Shown here piece after piece: positions 45,601 to 56,000 of a stretch of DNA of 64,000 nt (position 1 is the stretch's first letter; every line of letters begins with the position of its first letter). This DNA comes from Osedax frankpressi (Eukaryota > Annelida > Polychaeta > Sabellida > Siboglinidae). Position numbers and translations under genes: made by a program. The stretch covers positions 18,823,025-18,887,024 of the forward strand of contig OZ038314.1 of NCBI GenBank assembly GCA_964035775.1. Direction: 5' to 3'. Under the pieces are notes generated by a model. It was not told the DNA's origin. It ran no database searches and saw only the letters and a list, made by a program, of their open reading frames with translations.

Positions 45601-46947
45601 ATACATTAATATTTAGATAAAACAGTCTAATAACAATCTACTCAGTTATTGATAATCTTTATAAAAACTAAAGGATATTACACGAGATTACTGGTAATCT
45701 TAGATAATACTATTGTAAATAAAATATTATTCATATTTATTAATAATGAATCAATACAAAGAATGTTATAATTTATGTAATATAAACAAAATAATTCATT
45801 TTTGTCAATTGTTTACATACATATGTATATATATATAGTTTTAGAATATGCTTATCTTCACAAATACTCAAAAGAGACCTCATGCTGATCTAGAATTTGA
45901 AGTATATTTATAGATAGTCAACAATATTCACTAAATAGATAATTTGTATTCCACTGTAAACCTGCATTAAACCCGTACACCTGACAGGTTAAAACGAGAT
46001 TAGTTCTATCTAAAGTTCCACTTATTAGCCAATATATATATCATATCAATAACAAACTTCTTAATTAATTGTATTACTATATAATGAATATGACATTTGT
46101 TAACATTAAGTAACATATATGATTGTTATATACAGAATCTCAGTAATGCATTGGATGCTATTTACAATGCAAAAGTACCAAATGCCTGGATAAAGTTGTC
46201 TTGGCAATCTCAAACTATTGGTTTTTGGTTTTCTGAATTGATCGACAGAAATCAACAATTCAATAAATGGACGTTTGAATGTAAACCGTGTGTCTTTTGG
46301 ATGACAGGCTTCTTTAATCCAAATGGTTTGTTCAAGTTTCATTAAACCTTGCTTATTTATTATAGATGATAGATTATCATAGATTATTAAACATTTAGTA
46401 AGCCACTACGTTAAATTAAACTCTTAGTTCATTGTATTGTTAAAATAGGTTTCTTAACTGCGATGAAACAAGAAGTGACCCGATCACACAAAGGATGGTC
46501 TCTAGATTCAGTGACATTACATAATGACATGACAAAGATGTATAGGGAAGATTGCAATAAATCACCAGCTGTTACTATTATTATAATTTAGAGAATCGAA
46601 ATAGATTTCCAGTCTTTACAAACACTATTACGAGATATTTTACATGGCAACTATTTATACAGGAAGGTGTATACGTCCACGGGCTATACCTGGAAGGGGC
46701 TGGCTGGAACAGGAAGGAGATGAAACTGTGCGAATCCAGTCCCAAAGTGTTGAACATCCTACTGCCGATCGTACATTTGTATGCCGTTACGAATTATTCC
46801 AAAGACAGTAAGGCCTACCATTGCCCCATCTACAAGAAACCCCGTCGTACGGACCTTACGTTTATTACTTCGATTGCGTTGCAAACCTCAAAATCTCCGG
46901 AACACTGGATTCTGCGAGGAGTTGCAGCTTTATGCGACATTAAATAA
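39628..46947 (+). CDS. DNAH5/DNAH8-like: Axonemal dynein heavy chain, outer arm, DNAH5/DNAH8 type; C-terminal ~624 residues in 12 exons
   Basis: Motor subunit of the outer dynein arm of cilia and sperm tails; ATP hydrolysis in its AAA ring drives microtubule sliding. Exons: 39628-39770, 40113-40252, 40418-40570, 40929-41084, 41439-41578, 41729-41807, 42178-42338, 43993-44149, 44884-45033, 46136-46325, 46449-46570, 46663-46947 (stop TAA). All phases agree. Visible motifs in order: [36 protein letters not shown] and [15 protein letters not shown] of the AAA6 (D6) region; [40 protein letters not shown]; then the C-terminal domain with [52 protein letters not shown] and the ending [12 protein letters not shown]. 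Recalled DNAH5 and DNAH8 sequences match throughout. Family members are about 4,600 residues, so the first ~4,000 lie left of the satellite. No broken exon is seen. DNAH5 and DNAH8 cannot be told apart here. Confidence 0.95.
39771..42177 (+). other. Dynein introns between exons 1 and 7 of the window: no added content
   Basis: The introns are 39771-40112, 40253-40417, 40571-40928, 41085-41438, 41579-41728 and 41808-42177. They are short and AT-rich, and I see no repeat array, gene or RNA in them. Their donors are GTAAGC, GTTAGT, GTAAAC, GTAAGT, GTTAGT and GTTACC. Confidence 0.85.
42341..43532 (+). repeat. 12-bp G-rich minisatellite in a dynein intron
   Basis: About 99 copies of GTAGGGCGTGGT with variants (GGAC, GGCA, GTTGT, GTAGT). 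It begins inside the splice donor of the exon ending at 42,338: the donor text ACGTTAGTGTAGGGC is itself a mismatched unit. The second half shows a 264-bp higher-order period (43,021 to 43,285, 22 units). The sense strand is G-rich with GG and GGG runs. The reading frames across it arise because 12 is a multiple of three. Confidence 0.95.
43627..43945 (+). repeat. 15-bp minisatellite in the same dynein intron
   Basis: About 21 copies of ATTGTATCTAAATAC, with edge units changed (ATTATTTCTAAATAC, CATTTTATCTAATTAC). It is separated from the 12-bp array by about 95 bp of ordinary sequence and ends about 47 bp before the next exon at 43,993. The overlapping frames on both strands are repeat artefacts. 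Confidence 0.95.
44183..44620 (+). repeat. 13-bp minisatellite in the next dynein intron
   Basis: About 33 copies of ACATTATGTAGAT and variants (GGTATATTATATA, GGTAGGTTATGTA). It starts about 33 bp after the donor of the exon ending at 44,149. The rest of this intron (44,621-44,883) is plain AT-rich sequence. Confidence 0.93.
45034..46135 (+). other. Dynein intron, 1.1 kb, AT-rich
   Basis: Intron from donor GTTCAA to acceptor TACAG. Strongly AT-rich with short TA runs (about 45,825-45,838). No gene, array or RNA recognised. Confidence 0.85.
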
Positions 46948-47002
46948 TCCACCGCACAAAATTGATTCCGAATATAAGAGATAAATTAAATGAACATTGT
47001 AA

Positions 47003-47033
47003 AATAAATTATTATTGAGTTAGATTAAATAAA
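47003..47033 (+). terminator. Candidate poly(A) signals of the dynein gene
   Basis: AATAAA hexamers at 47,003-47,008 and 47,028-47,033, about 56 and 81 bp after the stop codon. The hexamers are seen directly; their use is inferred. Confidence 0.6.
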
Positions 47034-47052
47034 AGATATATAATATTTTATA

Positions 47053-47058
47053 TTTATT
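47053..47058 (-). terminator. Candidate poly(A) signal of the SLC6 gene
   Basis: TTTATT on + reads AATAAA on the - strand, about 250 bp past the transporter stop codon and only 20 bp from the last dynein signal. The use of this hexamer is inferred; other weaker variants may serve. Confidence 0.4.
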
Positions 47059-47308
47059 TGTTTCATCAGTTATCATTATATTCGAGTATATATTATGTTA
47101 CAAAGGGAATATATACATATCTAATTTTCACGCGTCAGCAGATACGCATACCTTACGTTTCAGAGTAAGAGGGTAGTTGTTTTGGACATGTTGTATTTAT
47201 AAAAAATCATCATTTATAAGTTTTTATCATTAATAAAGTGAGAGCATTAGGCTTTGTTTTGTAACAAAATCTATGTAAAATAGTATGTACAAGTGTTTGA
47301 GAGACAGT

Positions 47309-50300
47309 CTATGATTTTTCAGAAATTCCAGCGTAAGTTACATTATCCGGTATAGGATATTGTGTTTCGGGCTGCGGATTTAAAGGTATGGTAGTTTCAA
47401 TGTTCTGGAAGAAAATCTTTTTGTGTTTTTGAGTTGCGGGTCCCCAATCGGATGTCGGTTTCGACAAGAATTTGATTTTCTATAAACAATCGAAAAATGT
47501 TATACTTTCATGAATTAATAATAAAATGTTCATATCGTACGTTATATTAAAATTGATAAATATTCATTAAATTAAAATACATATGAGTAGTTCACTGGAC
47601 GTGTCTTATTATTAATATATTTCTGTATAAGTGAACGCAATTGTACAAACTTCAATAAATGTTCCTGGGTGTTCGCACATTAAAATCTGCCTGTACATCA
47701 CAATAGGAATTATAACCACTGAGGACATAGACATAACCCAGCCGATACTATCCGCCCACAAAGGGTAAACGTAGTTTCCGTATTTCGTTGGCTTGTAGTC
47801 GATCCAAGTGAATATTGTGATGAACTGAGAGGATGGAGTAGACTGATTAGTGAACAAGTAATGGGTAACACAAGATTATGTACATGATAAATATATATAG
47901 TTACCAGTATCTATAGTTACCAGTATATATAGTTGCAAGTATATATAGTTGCAAGTATCTATAGTTGCCAGTATCTATAGTTACCAGTATATATAGTTGC
48001 AAGTATCTATAGTTGAAAGTATCTATAGTTACCAGTATATATAGTTGCAAGTATCTATAGTTGAAAGTATCTATAGTTACCAGTATCTATAGTTGCAAGT
48101 ATCTACATTTGCAAGTATCTATATTTGCAAGTATCTATAGTTGCAAGTATCTATAGTTACAAGTATCTATAGTTGCAGGTATCTATAGTTGCAAGTATCT
48201 ATAGTTGCAAGTATCTATATTTGCAAGTATCTATAGTTGCAAGTATCTATAGTTACCAGTATATATAGTTGCAAGTATCTATAGTTACAAGTATCTATAG
48301 TTGCAAGTATATATAGTTACAATTTTTTATAATTACTAATATCTATATTCGTTGTAATAAATAATAACAATAGTTACAGACAATATCCGTGCCAATTAAT
48401 TATCTTATTATATACAAGATGATTTTCTAAGATGTAAATAAACATGATTTGTTTTTCATTTCTAATATTGTCTGCGATTATTACAATTTATTATTTGTTT
48501 ATCTAAACAATGTTTCCGAGTGAAGTTCTTAGACAGGCACTTATAACATCTTATGTGAGATGTATCAAATATCACTTACTACAAGAATGGAGGGAGTGAC
48601 ATATTTCCACATAATTCTCCACCAATTCGATGGTTTATATCCCAGCATCATTTCAATATCTTTCATGAATCTATCAACACCTTTTATGGAAGCGATGATA
48701 TCACATATTTATAGTAAAAATAAATATTATCAATAAAGGTGCAGAAAAAATACTATAAACACACTGCTATTAGTTATACTATAAATATAAATGACATTAA
48801 ATGGAAAGCATGGGAAAAGTAACCATATATGTATGACAGAGTACAGCATTCACATAGACCAATGATCAAAACGGAATAGGAGGCAGCGTAAGTATCAATC
48901 AATTGTAACAGATACATTCCACCCTAATGTAACGGAAATCGCATCAATCAATTATTGCGGGCATTGTCAAATGTATTTATTTATTAAAAATTACTTTTAT
49001 AAGTGAAAAGCATGATTTAAAACATCTGAAATCGATTCACGAACTCGTAATGTCCACAAGTGAGATTGAGGTTATCTTAGCGAAAGTAAACGATTACGGA
49101 TGTTTCTAGAGGTAACTAACCCTAGTACAACAGCTCAGTCCGAATATGTAGCCTATGGTACAAATGCAGACCATAGTTAGCATAGGCCTCTTTCCCCTGC
49201 GCAATAATTTCGGGAAAACGTCCAGTAAAGTGGTGTGAACTGTTACAACTACAGAGAACTGCGTAAAGGGTGGATATCCTTATCAGTTGATAGACGTGGA
49301 ATAGTCATACAAGAATATTACATATATCATATACAATACACAACATCTACACGTCCGTAGGTTGAGAGTCTCAACTCGAGACTAAATTTGCATTTACTAG
49401 AAGAATTAGACTAAGTTCAAATTGATTAGTATAAATATTTCAAATTATTTGTAACTAACCTGAGTACCCAATCCAAGAGTTACTAGCATGGAGAAGAACA
49501 ATATCGACCAGATAGGAGACAACGGTAATCTAGTTACGACTTCTGGATAAATGATGAAAGCGAGGCCGGCACCTGAACAGATGTAATAATATTTATAAAT
49601 AAAACCATCGCCAGTTTCTAAATCAATTCAACTCTTCGATATACAAACCTCCAACTGCAACATTGCTGACTTCTTTTCCGAGTTCAAACGCAATGAATCC
49701 AATAATCGAAAATATCACAAAACCAGCAAAGAACGAAGTTAAACAGTTTCCGACTGCAACGAATAAAGAATCCCTGTTGGAGGTAATCATGGAAATAATA
49801 TGCAAGTAGAGGCGTAATGTAGGTATCTCAAATAAGCAAATCAAGCGATTAATAACCGTAGACAATTGTTGTGAAATTTGTTATAGGAAGCTAAAGTAAT
49901 CAGTCCTCCCCAACATGGCGACAGCGAAAAGAAGATCTGCACTGCAGCATCTCCCCACACCTGGTAATGAGGTCATGAGGTCGTGAGGTCACAATGTATG
50001 AACAAGTATTACGATGTAATGCTGTTACAATACCTTATAAAGGTATACTAAAATAAAATGCAATTAATTACATATAACGTATAGATTAATATCGGAGAAT
50101 ACTCAAACTGCGAAAATATACAAATATGTAAATATAGGTTAATATATTAGATTCATTAAATTCATTAATAATTTATTGTTATTTATTGAATCTTAATCTA
50201 TTAATAGTTCTTCACTAATATTACATTTTCACAAGCTGTATTTATAGTAAAGTTGGAGAATGGAGAGTAGGAAATATAGAGCAGGAACCAGGTTCTGAAT

Positions 50301-51421
50301 TCAAATATAGTTGAGGGATATTTAAAGGGGAATCAGATGAATATCAAAATAACTACACATCAATCATATGTTATAATATGTCGGCAGTTAACTGTTCCTA
50401 TAGGAATACTATTATTATGAAATATGATAGTATTGTAAAGTTATATTTATATAGATAAAATAAGTTAGTAGTAGGTAGAATTTTAAATGAAATACAAATG
50501 ATATGGTAATGTAAAAAAATTATAGATTCAGTTATCTAATCGTACTATCTGATTGCAGTAGAAGATTGCTAAGATTAGAATCGAGGTATAGTAGAAATAG
50601 GATGTAGTAAAGGTGGTGAAAATAAAATAAAAATATTTAGTATATAATAGAAGTATGAAATTCGAAGTAGACATCGGTCAGAAGGATTTGGAAATGTTCA
50701 GAAAGGTAGGAATTCAAGTTGTATGAATAGTATGGTAGTCCCGGAGAATGTATTAGGTAGTCAAGGGTAACGTTATCTCAAGTTTGTAGGATGCTGACAG
50801 GGCTTAAACTGCATCATTAAAACATGAATATTTATAAATGAGAATTCAAGTTGATAAGAAATGTTAAATATGTGATGTTGTGTAATTGTAATGCTATTTT
50901 ACTAATTAGATTACTACACATACATTATAAATGAACGCATTATCGATATGGTGAAATATAGCATACTGCATTCGTGTAATGATTAGAGTACCGGAGAGAG
51001 TACATTCGATTATATATAGGATTGTATAGGTATACTATAACACTCATGGTGTGAATAGACGATCTTATAAACATGGATGGTATATAAGTGTACAGTAGAT
51101 TGCGGTGTCTCGTGTGCGGGAGGTGTGCGAGGGATGTGCGGGAGAGTACGTGGGGGAGGATATGGTGATACACTCGGAGTACGTTCTCCAGGAAATAGTA
51201 GAATACGCGTTGTGTAGAATTCGTGGAAAATACCAGCACGCCTCTGATGCGTGTTGCCGCGGAATTAGCCAATGACTGTTCTGTGCCATTGTCCTAGAAT
51301 TATATACACAAGTACGCACGCGCGCACAACGCGTAAAATCACTGAAAGGCGCCAAAGCTAATAAAATATATAAAGGACATTTGTCCATTTTCGCGATATA
51401 TAGCACATATGTCTATACAGT

Positions 51422-51463
<42 letters not shown>

Positions 51464-52966
51464 TGACCTTAGGTTTTGCCAAAAGGTGCCATTGCGGGGT
51501 TAAGTAGAACATGATGCCGTCCATGGACCCTTGGAGGGTGAGACCGCGAATAAGCAGAATGACGAGCACCAGGTATGGGAAGGTGGCGGTAAAGTAGACT
51601 ACCTGTGGGGGTTATAAGTGGGGGTATAAGTGGGGGTATAAGTAGGGGTAAAAGTAGCGGGTCTCACTAGAACCATGGCACGACTATCGGACCGCAATCG
51701 TAGCGGCGTATGCCTTCGGTATCATGGGCATCGCCTACCCCTTAGCTCCGTACTAACCCCGTACGAACCCCGTACTAACCCCGTACTAACCCCGTACTAA
51801 CCCCGTACGAACCCCGTACTAACCCCGTACTAACCCCGTACAAACCCTCGGACTGTCAGACTACTAAATCAACAACACACAATCGTGGAAATATTGTGGT
51901 GTGGGCGTGCATTCTATTTTAGATGAATACGACATTGAAATATCGATTTAGAGAGAAATGGCCCAGAGTTATGTAAGCTTACATAATACTGCCCATATAT
52001 ATATAGTTCTATATTATAGCAATTACTGAGGAACACGTGACATTACGTTATCTTGCATATACGTTGAACTTAGCATATATCATTTAACTTTACCGTTAAA
52101 TAAATGATATTTTCGAATTTAATATTAATTAATTATGCATGTAAACTATTATAAACTATATGTTATGCATATAATAATGAGTATTATTTATTTTACTGTA
52201 TATTTATATAAATGTTATTATAAATATATATCTGGAATAGATAGAGTCTAGTATGTAGAAAATATAGAGGTATTCCAGGATAACCAATCAAACTGTATTT
52301 ATTAATCGACCCTTATCAATTATAATGAGTGCAAATCTAGTTTTTAATTATACACAGTTCCGTTATAACCAGTAAATAGTAATAGTACTTGTTTGACCAA
52401 TTTATCTGTAACCCAATACGCCCGTACATGATTCTACAAGCGCTTGCATTAACCTACATAGAAGAACATGAGTGTTCTCGGTCATATTGACTGTTATATT
52501 TATGTTCTATATATACAGATACGGCATTTTAAACAAATATTTATTGTAGAGCATTTACTGAAATTAGCAATTTACGGCAACGTATTCATTATTGCGCCAT
52601 AGTGAAATTGAACTTGACATGAAAGATGGAATCACCCATCTTCAAGGTGTCAGTGCCACGGTGTCAGTGTCACGGTGTCAGTGTCACGGTGTCACGTTCG
52701 CGTACTACACTACAATGACCAGTGACAACAACATCTATAAAAGGCAATGTGTAGACGGGGTATCATATATTGATGATGCATTTACGTAATAACAAACACA
52801 CTTACGTAATGCATAACCGGAGTGACATCATCCGTTACTGTCTCTATTTGGCCTACAGCCAGCATTACATACTCATGGATTAATTACATCATAGACGAAT
52901 GCTTCAGAAGAACGTATGATATCATCTTATTACGATATATGAACATGATCATTACCTAGATATTAC

Positions 52967-53050
<84 letters not shown>

Positions 53051-56000
53051 TGTTATCGATCTCGTCCATTAAATAGATCTAATAGGAAATTTCCTACCTG
53101 GTAGTGGTTTATATAATAATGTTTTATATAATATAATGAATGGCAAATAATAGAACAATGGTTATTGCGTAATATTATCGAAACAGTCGACTATTAATGT
53201 TATTAAGAACGATATTAACGTTTCTTTACGAACAATTATCTAATTAGAAAGAATTAGTAAATGTTTAGAACAATCAATACTGATTTGGCAATCTTCAAGT
53301 ACACGTTATAGGGTTCATATAGACAATAACTAAAAAAATACCCATTGTCCGCCTCAAAACCACTAACGACGTGCTAAGAACGTGCTAACGGGCATGTACA
53401 TGTATAGAGTTGGATATGATATGAAGGTAGTCCAGAATGGACACGTGCTGGCAAACTTACGAACCTTTCCCTGGGACTTAATGCCTTTAATAAGGCAACC
53501 CCCGACTAGGGTCCAAGAGAACAAAAGAGCCAGCGCCAACTCCCACCTGACTCCACCCATATCGTGAAAACCATCGCTAATGTCAAGTACTTTGTTACTG
53601 AAAAGAGGCGATTCGGAGTTAGTTATTATTGTTAGAGTGTTAGAGAATACGCGAGGGTGTTGCAGAAGGTGGGAGACTGTTAACGGAGAGTGTTAAAGGA
53701 GAGTGAGATGAGTATATAGGGTGTGGGAGTAATAAAGTGGGAGTGGTAGTGTCTGAAAGGGTGTGCGATTGTTGAAATGGATGTTAATATTCGAGAGAGG
53801 GTGAACATGTTATAAGCATGTTATGTAGGGTGAGAAAGTATTGGAGAAGTGTAGTAACGGGCTTGATATAGTGTAAGGATGAGGTAGAGATAGCGTTAAG
53901 ATAAGATAAAGATAGTATAGAGATAGTGTAGAGATAGTCTAGAGATAGTGTAGAGATAGTCTAGAGATAGTGTTGAGATGATATAGAGATAAGTTAGCGA
54001 TAGTGGTGATCTATAGACTGCATATGTATGGACTAGAGGTAGTTTATAGGTTGGCTAGATACGATATAGTGTTTATTGTTTATTTAGCAAACATTTACAA
54101 TGTTGAATGTAATTTTATTTCCACATGGAGAAATAATTACGAGAGAATGTTACTAAAATTTGTTATTATTCTAGAAACTTGATATTTGTAATTTAACTTG
54201 ACATTAGACATGCCATTTGAAATCGCACATGACATTTTAAATTAGACTTGACATTAAAAATTATACATTACATTTGAAATTAAACTTGACATTAAAAATA
54301 AGACATAATATATTAAACATAAGACATTAGACATAAGAAATTAGATATACAAATAATACATTAGACATAATATATTGGGAATACCATATTAGATATTAAA
54401 TAAGATATAAGACATTAGACGTTAGATATAATACGTTAGACATAAGAAATAAATCATTAGATATAAAAGAGTATAAATAATGCATAAAACATTATACATT
54501 AAATATAAAAATATTACATTAGAGATAGGACAACATTACATTAGATATAAAAATAATACATTAGACATTAGATATACAAATAATGCATTAGACATTAGAT
54601 ATAAAAATAATACATTAGACATTAGATATAAAAATAATACATTAGACATTAGATATACAAATAATACATTAGACATTAGATATACAAATAATACATTAGA
54701 TCTTAGTTAATTACATAATTCGAAATATGTAGTCAACGAAAATAAGTTAGTAAATGTGTTAGTGAGGTTGTAAGATTAAGTTTGAATTAAGATCGTGCAG
54801 TAAAGTGTAAGGGGGTGTATGTAAGGTGGTGTGTAAGGGGGTGTATGTAAGGGGGTGTATGTAAGGGGGTGTGTAAGGGGGTGTATGTAAGGTAGTGTAT
54901 GTAAGGGGGTGTATGTAAGGATGTGTATGTAAGGTGGTGTGTAAGGGGGTGTATGTAAGGATGTGTATGTAAGATGGTGTAAGGGGATGTATGTAAGGAG
55001 GTGTATGTAAGGGGGTGTGTAAGGGGGTGTATGTAAGGTGGTGTATGTAAGATGGTGTAAGGGGTGTATGTAAGGTGGTGTAAGGGGGTGTATGTAAGGT
55101 GGTTTAAGGGGGTGTTGGTGGGAGATCGAGTTTCCTATGTGTGTGGGAAATAGTATAAAATGACTCATGTATGTGAGCTCATGTGTAAATTGGTATACGA
55201 TGTGTGTAAGAGTGTGATAAATGTGTGATAAGTGTGTGATGAGTGTATGATGAGTGTATGATGAGTGTGTAATGAGTGTGTGATGAGTGTGTAATGAGTG
55301 TGTGACGATTGTGTGATAAGTGTGTGACGAGTGGGGATGAGTGTGTGATGAGTGTGTGATAAGTATGTGACGAGTGGGGATGAGTGGAGATGAGTGTGTG
55401 ATGAGTGTGTGATGAGTGTGTGATGAGTGTGTGATGAGTGTGTGATAAGTGTGTGACGAGTGTGTGATGAGTGGGGATGAGTGTGTGACGAGTGTGTGAT
55501 GAGTGGGGATGAGTATGTGACGAGTGTGTGACGAGTGTGTGATGAGTGGGGATGAGTGTGTGATGAGTGTGTGATGAGTGGGGATGAGTGGAGATGAGTG
55601 TAAGGTGGTGTAAGGGGTGTATGTAAGGTGGTGTAAGGGGGTGTATGTAAGGTGGTGTAAGGGGTGTAAGGGTGTATGTAAGGTGGTGTAAGGGGGTGTA
55701 AGGGGGTGTGTAAGGGGGTGTAGGGGTGTAATGTGGTGTATGTAAGATGGTGTAAGGGGTGTATGTAAGGTGGTGCAAGGGGGTGTAAGGGGGTGTGTTG
55801 GTGGGAGATCGAGTTTCCTATGTGCGTGGGAAATAGTATAAAATGACTCATGTATGTGAGCTCATGTGTAAATTGGTATACGATGTGTGTAAGGGTGTGA
55901 TAAATGTGTGATAAGTGTGTGATGAGTGTATGATGAGTGTGTAATGAGTGTGTAATGAGTGTGTGATGAGTGTGTGATGAGTGTGTGATGAGTGTGTGAC

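Larger units (their letters stand above)
46948..47308. other. 361-bp tail-to-tail intergenic spacer
   Basis: Lies between the dynein stop (+ strand, 46,945-46,947) and the transporter stop (- strand, CTA on + at 47,309-47,311). It must hold both 3' untranslated regions, so the two transcripts probably come very close or overlap at their ends. Confidence 0.85.

Noticed and set aside
52592-52789. 65-residue frame on +
   Set aside because: It spans a 14-bp tandem repeat inside an SLC6 intron and resembles no known protein.
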